64,000 bases of DNA. It comes from Symbiodinium natans (Eukaryota; Sar; Dinophyceae; Suessiales; Symbiodiniaceae). Under the pieces are notes generated by a model that saw nothing but the letters and a program-made list of their open reading frames with translations, did not search any database and was not told the origin of the DNA. Position 1 is the stretch's first letter. Each line of letters starts with the position of its first letter. Shown piece after piece: positions 1 to 12,172 of the stretch. Both the position numbers and the translations under genes were made by a program. Location of the stretch: positions 1-64,000 of the forward strand of contig CAJNDS010000747.1 in NCBI GenBank assembly GCA_905221605.1. The letters run 5' to 3'.

Positions 1-1084
1 CGGAAGCCCCTTTATCAGGACTGGATTCACCCTTTGGCAATTTAGAAAGTTATTAAAGGACAGGTGCAGGAAACCCGCCACCCAATCACCGCACGCCAAT
101 GTCAGTATTATACTACCGGTCGTCCCCTAAAGGGTGAAGGACGCAAGAGGTGTTCTTCTGCTTCTGGCCATCAACCGCAGCGCCGAAGCTGGGGCATGCC
201 TGCCATACGAATCAATGGTCGCTGACCGTCTAAGAAGCACTTCGCGCCTTCAGGCAGAACGTCAAGGTACACATTGGTCTTTCACCAATCGGGTTCAGAA
301 AAAGGAATACAGTCTACGTCTGCCTGGCTTCACCGTCCACGTCACAACTTGCTATAGAACAAGACTGACTTCCTGCCTCAGGGTTCATGTCAGACTCAAC
401 CCAAGGACCTGACTGAAGGCATGACTGGTTTCTTTCACCCAAAGCTTTGACCCCGCGCATGGCTGTTGCTACAACCATACACAGCTAGGCCACCAAGCAG
501 CGCACGGATGAGCTTGGACACCTCCGGCCGCGCACCGGCCGGCCGCGCCTGCGCCCCGCAACGAATGCGAAGCCTCTCGCATCGCCAAAGATCGGCCTTG
601 AAGACCTCGGCAACCTCCTCCACTGAGTACTTCGCTGAGCGAGTTGCGGAGGGCTTGCGACACCTTGGAAGCACAAACATGGACCCTACGGACTATGTCT
701 GGGCACTTTTTTCGGCCAACAAATCAGGCTCCGACGTGGCAGACATGGCGCAAGTACGCTAGCTGTGGCCTAGGAGCTGCTTGAGGCAAGAGAGCGCTCA
801 GCGAGCAGCGGCTCAGATGCAATCTGTTGAAGACACATGGCCCGTAGGCGCAAAAATTAGCAAAAGTCTTTGAGAGTCTTGCAGATCTCAAGGCATCTTG
901 AAAAAACAATCCGGCACAAAATCCAGCAAAACAGGTCTACGTGCAAACAAAGCAAAAGTACATTGCAAAAATAGCAAACAAACGCAAAACAACGCAAATC
1001 TCCGAAATCTCCTGTAAACAAGGAACAACATTTAGGGCTGCTAAACACAAGCTAAAAGACAACCGCATGAAAGTGGCCTCCACA

Positions 1085-2029
1085 GTTGCAGCTCCCTTTC
1101 TGCTGCACCATTACAAAAGCAAGCAGCTGCTTCGGACAAGCCCCTGATCCCCAAGCTTATGTTCTGCACGCTGCTCCCCAAAGTTCCTGGAACAAGGGCA
1201 GGCGCAGGCACGCTGACGAGACCCAGCTGCGTGAGCCCAGGGCTCAGACTTGCGACCCCAAAAAATGGGGCCGTCTCGCGGCCCCAAAAATGGGGCCACG
1301 AAATGCACCCAGCTTCCCTTATTATAATGTGTAAACACATGAAAAGGCTGGAACTGCGACCCCAAAATTGGGGCCGCCTGGCGGCCCCAATTTTGGTGTC
1401 GCTAAATCTGCATTTTTCGAGCCCCTGCGCTCCCCAGATTGCGGCGCTACAGCAACTCTGACCCACAGGCAAGCTCCTAGCGTGGAGATTTTTAAAGAAC
1501 AACGACCCCCCACAGGCAGCTTTCTTGCGGAAGTGATCAACATAATAGAAACGGGCACCGTTGCAGCTCCCTTTCTGCTGCAGCATTACAAAAGCAAGCA
1601 GCTGCTTCGGACAAGCCCCTGATCCCCAAGCTTATGTTCTGCACGCTGCTCCCCAAGGTTCCTGGAACAAGGGCTGGCGCAGGCACGCTGACGAGACCCA
1701 GCTGCGTGAGCCCAGGGCTCAAACTTGCGACCCCAAAAATGGGGCCGTCTCGCGGCCCCAAAAATGGGGCCACGAAATGCACCCAGCTTCCCTTATTATA
1801 ATGTGACATGAAAAGGCTGGAACTGCGACCCCAAAATTGGGGCCGCCTGGCGGCCCCAATTTTGGTGTCGCTAAATCTGCATTTTTCGAGCCCCTGCGCT
1901 CCCCAGATTGCGACGCTACAGCAACTCTGACCCACAGGCAAGCTCCTAGCGTGGAGATTTTTTAAGAACAACGACCCCCCACAGGCAGCTTTCTTGCGGA
2001 AGTGATCAACATAATAGAAACGGGCACCG
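1085..2029. repeat. 475-bp duplication inside the first satellite unit
   Basis: The segment starting gttgcagctccctttctg at 1085 is repeated in direct orientation at 1560. The first copy is 475 bp; the second runs to 2029, where both copies end in 'cgggcaccg'. The other units have a single copy. It accounts for the 2388-bp length of this unit and contains the hairpin cluster. Confidence 0.9.
1362..1396. repeat. Perfect 17-bp-arm palindrome (one of five copies)
   Basis: CCAAAATTGGGGCCGCC is followed by a single T and then its exact reverse complement. Identical palindromes occur at 1831-1865, 3743-3777, 5665-5699 and 7563-7597, once per hairpin cluster. A weaker hairpin (GGGGCCG-TCTCG-CGGCCCC flanked by CCCCAAAAATGGGG) lies about 100 bp upstream of each. 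Such a short centre would favour cruciform extrusion in DNA or a stable hairpin in RNA. Function unknown. Confidence 0.9.
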
Positions 2030-5000
2030 GGGAGGCCACGCACAAGCGGACGTGACTTTTGCACACAAAAGCGGACCCAGAATCTGGCCTCGGAACAATT
2101 TCCTGCGCAAAGACCCGGAGCACATATGGAAAACCTTCTCCTGCGGAAAAAATACAACAGAAATTCAAGGAAAACCTCCGGAAAGTTCAAAAACTGCACG
2201 AAATCCCACGGAAACCCTCACGAAGGCCCTTGAGGAACCTACCAAAACCATCCAATAGGTTTTAACACATGCACGAAATCTAAGGAAACCCACGGAAACC
2301 CACGGAAACCCCGCGGAAACCCTCGCGAAACTGTAGGGAAACCCAGGGAAACCCTCCAGAAGCTTAACAAACATGAACGGAAACCCTGCGGAAACCCCTT
2401 TATCAGGACTGGATTCACCCTTTGGCAATTTACAAAGTTATTAAAGGACAGGTGCAGGAAACCCGCCACCCAATCACCGCACGCCAATGTCAGTATTATA
2501 CTACCGGTCGTCCCCTAGAGGGTGAAGGACGCAAGAGGTGTTCTTCTGCTTCTGGCGAGGACCTCTGTCAACCGGAGCGCCGAAGCTGGGGCATGCCTGC
2601 CATACGAATCAATGGTCGCTGACCGTCTAAGAAGCACTTCGCGCCTTCAGGCAGAACGTCAAGGTACACATTGGTCTTTCACCAATCGGGTTCAGAAAAA
2701 GTCTACGTCTGCCTGGCTTCACCGTCCACGTCACAACTTGCTATAGAACAAGACTGACTTCCTGCCTCAGGGTTCATGTCAGACTCAACCCAAGGACCTG
2801 ACTGAAGGCATGACTGGTTTCTTGCACCCAAAGCTTTGACCCCGCGCATGGCTGTTGCTACAACCATACACAGCTAGGCCACCAAGCAGCGCACGGATGA
2901 GCTTGGACACCTCCGGCCGCGCACCGGCCGGCCGCGCCTGCGCCCCGCAACGAATGTGAAGCCTCTCGCATCGCCAAAAATCGGCCTTGAAGACCTCGGC
3001 AACCTCCTCCACTGAGTACTTCGCTGAGCGAGTTGCGAAGGGCTTGCGACACCTTGGAAGCACAAACATGGACCCTACGGACTATGTCTGGGCACTTTTT
3101 TCGGCCAACAAATCAGGCTCCGACGTGGCAGACATGGCGCAAGTACGCTAGCTGTGGCCTAGGAGCTGCTTGAGGCAAGAGAGCGCTCAGCGAGCAGCGG
3201 CTCAGACGCAATCTGTTGAAGACACATGGCCCGTAGGCGCAAAAATTAGCAAAAGTCTCTGAGAGTCTTGCAGATCTCAAGGCATCTTGAAAAAACAATC
3301 CGGCACAAAATCCAGCAAAACAGGTCTACGTGCAAACAAAAGCAAAAGTACATTGCCAAAATAGCAAACAAACGCGCAAATCTCCGAAATCTCCTGTAAA
3401 CAAGGAACAACATTTAGGGCTGCTAAACACAAGCTAAACGACAACCGCATGAAAGTGGCCTCCACAGTTGCAGCTCCCTTTCTGCTGCAGCATTACAAAA
3501 GCAAGCAGCTGCTTCGGACAAGCCCCTGATCCCCAAGCTTATGTTCTGCACGCTGCTCCCCAAGGTTCCTGGAACAAGGGCTGGCGCAGGCACGCTGACG
3601 AGACCCAGCTGCGTGAGCCCAGGGCTCAAACTTGCGACCCCAAAAATGGGGCCGTCTCGCGGCCCCAAAAATGGGGCCACGAAATGCACCCAGCTTCCCT
3701 TATTATAATGTGTAAATACATGAAAAGGCTGGAACTGCGACCCCAAAATTGGGGCCGCCTGGCGGCCCCAATTTTGGTGTCGCTAAATCTGCATTTTTCG
3801 AGCCCCTGCGCTCCCCAGATTGCGACGCTACAGCAACTCTGACCCACAGGCAAGCTCCTAGCGTGGAGATTTTTTTTTTAAGAACAACGACCCCCCACAG
3901 GCAGCTTTCTTGCGGAAGTGATCAACATAATAGAAACGGGCACCGGGAGGCCACGCACAAGCGGACGTGACTTTTGCACACAAAAGCGGACCCAGAATCT
4001 GGCCTCGGAACAATTTCCTGCGCAAAGACCCGGAGCACATATGGAAAACCTTCTCCTGCGGAAAAATACAGCAGAAATTCAAGGAAAACCTCCGGAAAGT
4101 TCAAAAACTGCACGAAATCCCACGGAAACCCTCACGAAGGCCCTTGAGGAACCTACCAAAACCATCCAATAGGTTTTAACACATGCACGAAATCTAAGGA
4201 AACCCACGGAAACCCACGGAAACCCCGCGGAAACCCTCGCGAAACTGTAGGGAAACCCAGGGAAACCCTCCAGAAGCTTAACAAACATGAACGGAAACCC
4301 TGCGGAAACCCCTTTATCAGGACTGGATTCACCCTTTGGCAATTTACAAAGTTATTAAAGGACAGGTGCAGGAAACCCGCCACCCAATCACCGCACGCCA
4401 ATGTCAGTATTATACTACCGGTCGTCCCCTAAAGGGTGAAGGACGCAAGAGGTGTTCTTCTGCTTCTGGCGAGGACCTCTGTCAACCGGAGCGCCGAAGC
4501 TGGGGCATGCCTGCCATACGAATCAATGGTCGCTGACCGTCTAAGAAGCACTTCGCGCCTTCAGGCAGAACGTCAAGGTACACATTGGTCTTTCACCAAT
4601 CGGGTTCAGAAAAAGGAATACAGTCTACGTCTGCCTGGCTTCACCGTCCACGTCACAACTTGCTATAGAACAAGACTGACTTCCTGCCTCAGGGTTCATG
4701 TCAGACTCAACCCAAGGACCTGACTGAAGGCATGACTGGTTTCTTTCACCCAAAGCTTTGACCCCGCGCATGGCTGTTGCTACAACCATACACAGCTAGG
4801 CCACCAAGCAGCGCACGGATGAGCTTGGACACCTCCGGCCGCGCACCGGCCGGCCGCGCCTGCGCCCCGCAACGAATGCGAAGCCTCTCGCATCGCCAAA
4901 GATCGGCCTTGAAGACCTCGGCAACCTCCTCCACTGAGTACTTCGCTGAGCGAGTTGCGGAGGGCTTGCGACACCTTGGAAGCACAAACATGGACCCTAC

Positions 5001-8000
5001 GGACTATGTCTGGGCACTTTTTTCGGCCAACAAATCAGGCTCCGACGTGGCAGACATGGCGCAAGTACGCTAGCTGTGGCCTAGGAGCTGCTTGAGGCAA
5101 GAGAGCGCTCAGCGAGCAGCGGCTCAGATGCAATCTGTTGAAGACACATGGCCCGTAGGCGCAAAAATTAGCAAAAGTCTCTGAGAGTCTTGCAGATCTC
5201 AAGGCATCTTGAAAAAACAATCCGGCACAAAATCCAGCAAAACAGGTCTACGTGCAAACAAAAGCAAAAGTACATTGCCAAAATAGCAAACAAACGCGCA
5301 AATCTCCGAAATCTCCTGTAAACAAGGAACAACATTTAGGGCTGCTAAACACAAGCTAAACGACAACCGCATGAAAGTGGCCTCCACAGTTGCAGCTCCC
5401 TTTCTGCTGCAGCATTACAAAAGCAAGCAGCTGCTTCGGACAAGCCCCTGATCCCCAAGCTTATGTTCTGCACGCTGCTCCCCAAGGTTCCTGGAACAAG
5501 GGCTGGCGCAGGCACGCTGACGAGACCCAGCTGCGTGAGCCCAGGGCTCAAACTTGCGACCCCAAAAATGGGGCCGTCTCGCGGCCCCAAAAATGGGGCC
5601 ACGAAATGCACCCAGCTTCCCTTATTATAATGTGTAAATACATGAAAAGGCTGGAACTGCGACCCCAAAATTGGGGCCGCCTGGCGGCCCCAATTTTGGT
5701 GTCGCTAAATCTGCATTTTTCGAGCCCCTGCGCTCCCCAGATTGCGACGCTACAGCAACTCTGACCCACAGGCAAGCTCCTAGCGTGGAGAATTTTTTTT
5801 TTAAGAACAACGACCCCCCACAGGCAGCTTTCTTGCGGAAGTGATCAACATAATAGAAACGGGCACCGGGGAGGCCACGCACAAGCGGACGTGACTTTTG
5901 CACACAAAAGCGGACCCAGAATCTGGCCTCGGAACAATTTCCTGCGCAAAGACCCGGAGCACATATGGAAAACCTTCTCCTGCGGAAAAAATACAGCAGA
6001 AATTCAAGGAAAACCTCCGGAAAGTTCAAAAACTGCACGAAATCCGCCCTTTGAGGAACCTACCAAAACCATCCAATAGGTTTTAACACATGCACGAAAT
6101 CTAAGGAAACCCACGGAAACCCACGGAAACCCCGCGGAAACCCTCGCGAAACTGTAGGGAAACCCAGGGAAACCCTCCAGAAGCTTAACAAACATGAACG
6201 GAAACCCTGCGGAAACCCCTTTATCAGGACTGGATTCACCCTTTGGCAATTTACAAAGTTATTAAAGGACAGGTGCAGGAAACCCGCCACCCAATCACCG
6301 CACGCCAATGTCAGTATTATACTACCGGTCGTCCCCTAAAGGGTGAAGGACGCAAGAGGTGTTCTTCTGCTTCTGGCCATCAACCGCAGCGCCGAAGCTG
6401 GGGCATGCCTGCCATACGAATCAATGGTCGCTGACCGTCTAAGAAGCACTTCGCGCCTTCAGGCAGAACGTCAAGGTACACATTGGTCTTTCACCAATCG
6501 GGTTCAGAAAAAGGAATACAGTCTACGTCTGCCTGGCTTCACCGTCCACGTCACAACTTGCTATAGAACAAGACTGACTTCCTGCCTCAGGGTTCATGTC
6601 AGACTCAACCCAAGGACCTGACTGAAGGCATGACTGGTTTCTTGCACCCAAAGCTTTGACCCCGCGCATGGCTGTTGCTACAACCATACACAGCTAGGCC
6701 ACCAAGCAGCGCACGGATGAGCTTGGACACCTCCGGCCGCGCACCGGCCGGCCGCGCCTGCGCCCCGTAACGAATGTGAAGCCTCTCGCATCGCCAAAAA
6801 TCGGCCTTGAAGACCTCGGCAACCTCCTCCACTGAGTACTTCGCTGAGCGAGTTGCGAAGGGCTTGCGACACCTTGGAAGCACAAACATGGACCCTACGG
6901 ACTATGTCTGGGCACTTTTTTCGGCCAACAAATCAGGCTCCGACGTGGCAGACATGGCGCAAGTACGCTAGCTGTGGCCTAGGAGCTGCTTGAGGCAAGA
7001 GAGCGCTCAGCGAGCAGCGGCTCAGACGCAATCTGTTGAAGACACATGGCCCGTAGGCGCAAAAATTAGCAAAAGTCTCTGAGAGTCTTGCAGATCTCAA
7101 GGCATCTTGAAAAAACAATCCGGCACAAAATCCAGCAAAACAGGTCTACGTGCAAACAAAAGCAAAAGTACATTGCCAAAATAGCAAACAAACGCGCAAA
7201 TCTCCGAAATCTCCTGTAAACAAGGAACAACATTTAGGGCTGCTAAACACAAGCTAAACGACAACCGCATGAAAGTGGCCTCCACAGTTGCAGCTCCCTT
7301 TCTGCTGCAGCATTACAAAAGCAAGCAGCTGCTTCGGACAAGCCCCTGATCCCCAAGCTTATGTTCTGCACGCTGCTCCCCAAGGTTCCTGGAACAAGGG
7401 CTGGCGCAGGCACGCTGACGAGACCCAGCTGCGTGAGCCCAGGGCTCAAACTTGCGACCCCAAAAATGGGGCCGTCTCGCGGCCCCAAAAATGGGGCCAC
7501 GAAATGCACCCAGCTTCCCTTATTATAATGTGTAAATACATGAAAAGGCTGGAACTGCGACCCCAAAATTGGGGCCGCCTGGCGGCCCCAATTTTGGTGT
7601 CGCTAAATCTGCATTTTTCGAGCCCCTGCGCTCCCCAGATTGCGACGCTACAGCAACTCTGACCCACAGGCAAGCTCCTAGCGTGGAGATTTTTTTTAAG
7701 AACAACGACCCCCCACAGGCAGCTTTCTTGCGGAAGTGATCAACATAATAGAAACGGGCACCGGGGAGGCCACGCACAAGCGGACGTGACTTTTGCACAC
7801 AAAAGCGGACCCAGAATCTGGCCTCGGAACAATTTCCTGCGCAAAGACCCGGAGCACATATGGAAAACCTTCTCCTGCGGAAAAATACAGCAGAAATTCA
7901 AGGAAAACCTCCGGAAAGTTCAAAAACTGCACGAAATCCCACGGAAACCCTCACGAAGGCCCTTGAGGAACCTACCAAAACCATCCAATAGGTTTTAACA

Positions 8001-9930
8001 CATGCACGAAATCTAAGGAAACCCACGGAAACCCACGGAAACCCCGCGGAAACCCTCGCGAAACTGTAGGGAAACCCAGGGAAACCCTCCAGAAGCTTAA
8101 CAAACATGAACGGAAACCCTGCGGAAACCCCTTTATCAGGACTGGATTCACCCTTTGGCAATTTACAAAGTTATTAAAGGACAGGTGCAGGAAACCCGCC
8201 ACCCAATCACCGCACGCCAATGTCAGTATTATACTACCGGTCGTCCCCTAAAGGGTGAAGGACGCAAGAGGTGTTCTTCTGCTTCTGGCCATCAACCGCA
8301 GCGCCGAAGCTGGGGCATGCCTGCCATACGAATCAATGGTCGCTGACCGTCTAAGAAGCACTTCGCGCCTTCAGGCAGAACGTCAAGGTACACATTGGTC
8401 TTTCACCAATCGGGTTCAGAAAAAGGAATACAGTCTACGTCTGCCTGGCTTCACCGTCCACGTCACAACTTGCTATAGAACAAGACTGACTTCCTGCCTC
8501 AGGGTTCATGTCAGACTCAACCCAAGGACCTGACTGAAGGCATGACTGGTTTCTTTCACCCAAAGCTTTGACCCCGCGCATGGCTGTTGCTACAACCATA
8601 CACAGCTAGGCCACCAAGCAGCGCACGGATGAGCTTGGACACCTCCGGCCGCGCACCGGCCGGCCGCGCCTGCGCCCCGCAACGAATGCGAAGCCTCTCG
8701 CATCGCCAAAGATCGGCCTTGAAGACCTCGGCAACCTCCTCCACTGAGTACTTCGCTGAGCGAGTTGCGGAGGGCTTGCGACACCTTGGAAGCACAAACA
8801 TGGACCCTACGGACTATGTCTGGGCACTTTTTTCGGCCAACAAATCAGCTCCGACGTGGCAGACATGGCGCAAGTACGCTAGCTGTGGCCTAGCTGCTTG
8901 AGGCAAGAGAGCGCTCAGCGAGCAGCGGCTCAGACGCAATCTGTTGAAGACACATGGCCCGTAGGCGCAAAAATAGCAAAAGTCTCTGAGAGTCTTGCAG
9001 ATCTCAAGGCATCTTGAAAAAACAATCCGGCACAAAATCCAGCAAAACAGGTCTACGTGCAAACAAAAGCAAAAGTACATTGCCAAAATAGCAAACAAAC
9101 GCGCAAATCTCCGAAATCTCCTGTAAACAAGGAACAACATTTAGGGCTGCTAAGCACAAGCGAAACGACAACCGCATGAAAGTGGCCTCCACAGTGCTGG
9201 ACATGGACTCTTCTGCTCCCGCCTTTTCTTTGACTTCTTGTTGGAGCAGCCTTCGCCTCAGCGATTCTCAGCACGTCTCATGGAGCTCCAAACAGGCAGG
9301 TTCTTGGTGCACACGAGGCACATCTTGTCGCACCAAAGTCAGCAGGCGGAGGGTCCCTTTTGATCTCCTTAACGAGGTTTTTATAGTGCCGGCCGGAGTT
9401 TTGCGTGCACTTGCGTCGCACGCTACCTTCGCCTCCTTGGACGCCTCAGAGGCAAGTTTTGGCTCTGTCACTCCAGATTGTCTCTTCTCGTCTGCGGCAG
9501 GCGAGTTTCAGCCTCTCACGTATGGCGAGGTCCTCAACCAATTGCGTGCGTGTGCGCCAAGAACTTGTGCATTGCCTATTGTCTCGCAAGGCACCTCTTC
9601 GCCTTCAAGAGCATGTTCAAAGTCAATGAAGAATGCTCTGTTTTCCGCGGACAAAGTGCTAGCTCTTCGCGCCATGTGGTCCTCCTGTTTTTTGCTTCCG
9701 CTTTCATCAGTTTTGCAAGAGCTTTCAGGTTCTTCCCACCCAGAGAGTTTGGAGGACAGGTTGCTGAGTGGAGTGTCCAAGACACTTTACTCCGCTATCT
9801 TTAAGGTTTCAGGGGCTTTTTGCATGCGCTACACACCCTTGATCAAGCCTTGGATTCCTCTCTTCGCCAAGTGGACATTGCAGATGCACTCTTAACAATG
9901 CACAACATGGGCACTCATGTGCTTAATGGC

Positions 9931-10823
9931 CTAGCCGTCAAAGACATCCACAGCAGCGCCAGGGAGCTTGAACCAATCAGGGCAGGAACAATAGGAAGGA
10001 GTGCATGCCCTTCTTGGGTGCAAGGAAGGGGAGCTGGGCCAACGACAAATCAACTGGATCTGCACACGTCTCGAACAAGGGCAGCGCAGCAGCCACATAC
10101 GCCTCCGCCAGTGTAGGAGGGAACTCAGAAGTAGCAGCTGAAGCCCAGGTTCCATCCGAGTTGCGAGCACCAACCACCTGTTGGTGGCTGTCGGAAGCGT
10201 GATTGCAAGCACACGCCAAGCCCCAAGTGCAAGCAAAGAGCCAACGTTTGTACCAATCTGCCCCAAACCGACAGGCCGCAATGCAGTTGAGATCGGCGAA
10301 AACGAGCTTAAGAAAAGCCTGGGTCTCTTTCTCGAGCCAGGCAAGGCTGTTGGCAGGATGTTCGAGCTAATGTGGCCACACCGCACCACACAGCGCGGAG
10401 GATGTGCAGCGACTTTGCTCGAAACGGTGCTTCTCCTCAGCATTCAAGTCTCACTTGATCGGAGAACTCCAGCCGCAACAAAGCATCGTAAGTGCTATCC
10501 TGGAGGATGTCCTGCTCACATGAGCGAAGGATATCAACTGATATGACAGAGACACCAGCAAGAGCCGCGGAGGAAAGTGGCCGATTCCTGCCTGAACACA
10601 ACTCGAGGAAAAGATTCCGTCGCAGGGCAGGAAAGTGCGGAGGCAGGACCTGGGGGCGAGAGGGCTTCTTTTGTGCAGTCTCAGTTTGTTCGCATGGTTC
10701 TGGTGGGGCTCCATGCTTTGCAACGTGCTTCAAGGACAGGTCTCTCGGCTTGGTTCCGCCCCGAGTGACATCGCACCAGTGGTGCTTCGGCCCCGCACGT
10801 GTGTGCAGTGGCTTCTTGGCCAC
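9931..10823 (-). pseudogene. Methyltransferase-like domain remnant, minus strand
   Basis: The minus strand reads FLELCSGRNRPLSSAALAG followed by VSVISVDI near 10630-10550, like motif I (SAM-binding loop plus acidic strand end) of a Rossmann methyltransferase. Further downstream on the same strand, in another frame, are HQQVVGARNSDGTW and a TSEFPPTLAEAY segment at about 10190-10080. I recognise this combination from a domain that precedes the RT in many dinoflagellate retroelement polyproteins; this is from memory, not a search. Two or more frames are needed, with stops between them, so it is a pseudogene. The RT of the same element lies on the plus strand, so this piece is inverted relative to it. 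Catalytic residues cannot be assigned. Confidence 0.5.
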
Positions 10824-11340
10824 GGCCTGTCAGATTTGCACGTGCGTGCCAAACTCTGAAAGGTTTGCACGGTGGCTTCTGTTTGCAGCGTTCTTATCAG
10901 GTTTCTTGAGGCTTCGGGTTTCGGGATCATCTCGGACTGGCTTGAAAAGTCTTTGCCGAAGAAGGTCCAGCACGGTCGTGTGATGCAGACGACAAGGCTC
11001 GGGGACAGAGTGCAAAGAGGTAAAGCAACCCCATTTCTTCGGCAGCATCTCAGCCACATCCGGTCCGTGCGCATTGCGGGGTCCACTGTAGGTCCACCTT
11101 CTGCAACTCCCACCATCGCAAACCACTGTTACTGCCTATCGCTTTCAGGAGATGCCGATGCGGAAGCGATCGCAGGGTCCTTCAGGTTTTGTCACCCAGA
11201 AGGACGTTCACTCTGAGACACGCGAAGGCCTTGCAATTGTGGCAGAACATGCGGTCTGTCACTCCTGGCCCCATTGGCTCCTGGTCCCATTCTTCATCCC
11301 CCCCCGATTAGACAGTTCCACCTTTTCAGCTTTACTGTCT

Positions 11341-11615
11341 TCATGCCCTCTCCGCTTTGTCTCGAGCCATGGGCGATCGAGACAACATGCTGTTTTCTTG
11401 CCTGTTGGAGGGCATCCCCACTGTTTCTTCAATGACATCCCGAGGAGCAACGTCTTCATCCCGGTGGAAGACGTGGGCAGCCTGGCCTCCGCAACTGCAG
11501 ATTTGTGAGAGCAATTGGCAGGGCTGCACGAGTTGGTGCAGAAAGAAGTCGATGAGGGCTGGCTGGAAGAGGTTCCTCTCTCCGAGGCAAAGCAACGTTG
11601 GGATAAAATCGCGGT
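11341..11615 (+). pseudogene. Linker and N-terminal part of RT polyprotein (5' part)
   Basis: Plus-strand frames give MGDRDNMLFSCLLEGIP near 11370, NDIPRSNVFIPVEDVG near 11440, then LHELVQKEVDEGWLEEV and AKQRWDKIAV up to 11615. An in-frame TGA sits at about 11506. The last phrase stops exactly at the copia 5' LTR and resumes at 24208 (MLNVVLAENKKPRLIMDG), which is the usual beginning of the RT fingers. The frame change and stop show the gene is inactive. Confidence 0.7.
11611..11615. repeat. Target-site duplication GCGGT of the copia element (left)
   Basis: GCGGT at 11611-11615 directly precedes the 5' LTR, and the same five bases at 24208-24212 directly follow the 3' LTR. Five bp is the usual copia duplication length. 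Deleting the element and one copy restores a continuous reading of the interrupted RT gene. Confidence 0.9.
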
Positions 11616-12147
11616 AGTTGATATATGTGACCCTCCTAGTTTCCCAGTTGACACGTGATATGCACTTGAGTTGTCTGCTATGAGTGTGAAGCATAGGCAC
11701 GAGGACATGTCAGGCAGTGCAGATTTCTTTTGGCTGAGACCTTGTTTTGAGTGGGAGGAACCGTTTTCTGTTCGTTTTCTCGAAACTCGTTTGTCGGAAC
11801 TCGTTTCCTGTTTGTGACCTGGTATTTGGTAACCAGAAGTGACTCAAGCCAGTTAAGGTCTGCACAGAGCTCAGCAGAGCACCTAAGAGGTGCTAGGAAC
11901 CTACCCACAGTGTTTAGGAGTAGAAGTTCCATGGCTGAGTGTTTTTACCTGAAGTACCTTTGTTTTCCCATGTCTGGCAGACAGTGTTTGAAGCTGGAGA
12001 GCCGTGCTCGCATTGGCTCAAGACGAGCGGAGCTCGAGAAGCTGTGAACAGCGCAGTGAAAAGAGTCCGCACTTCGTGCTGTGAGGGTTGAGTGTAGTCT
12101 TGACCTGAGGTCCCTTAGGCCCCGTAGCTGTGCCACGAGTTTCAACG
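11616..12147 (+). repeat. 5' LTR of the copia element
   Basis: It begins AGTTGATATATGTG and ends GAGTTTCAACG, with GTTGA...TCAAC as short inverted ends. The terminal dinucleotides are not the canonical TG...CA. Its 3' edge abuts the primer-binding site. It matches 21163-21178 plus 23688-24207 almost perfectly. A stretch at 12001-12022 resembles the dinoflagellate spliced leader (see findings). Confidence 0.92.
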
Positions 12148-12161
12148 TGGTAGCGGAGCTT
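12148..12161 (+). promoter_or_regulatory. Primer-binding site, tRNA-Met type
   Basis: TGGTAGCGGAGCTT follows the LTR directly. It matches the usual copia site TGGTATCAGAGC at 10 of 12 positions, which pairs with the 3' end of a methionine tRNA. It would prime minus-strand synthesis. Confidence 0.8.
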
Positions 12162-12172
12162 CGTGCTCCAGC

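Larger units (their letters stand above)
1..9194. repeat. Tandem satellite array, ~1.91 kb unit, about 4.8 copies
   Basis: The landmark ggattcaccctttgg recurs at 23, 2411, 4325, 6232 and 8144, giving spacings of 2388, 1914, 1907 and 1912 bp. The last copy stops at 9194, where unrelated sequence begins. The first full unit is longer because of an internal duplication. Copies are nearly identical but fall into variants: units starting 2411 and 4325 carry a version with 'gaggacctctgtc' near 2560 and 4470, whereas the others read 'ccatcaaccgcag' there. Each unit contains a GGAAACCC-rich stretch (for example 2281-2365), a GC-rich block and a hairpin cluster. Open frames occur on both strands at the same places in every copy, but none is longer than about 220 codons and none resembles a protein family, so I treat the array as non-coding. 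The array continues beyond the left edge of the window. Confidence 0.95.

Noticed and set aside
1..9194. Recurrent frames of 60-220 codons in every satellite unit
   Set aside because: They exist on both strands, shift with indels between units, lack domains and have no consistent start; a satellite explains them.
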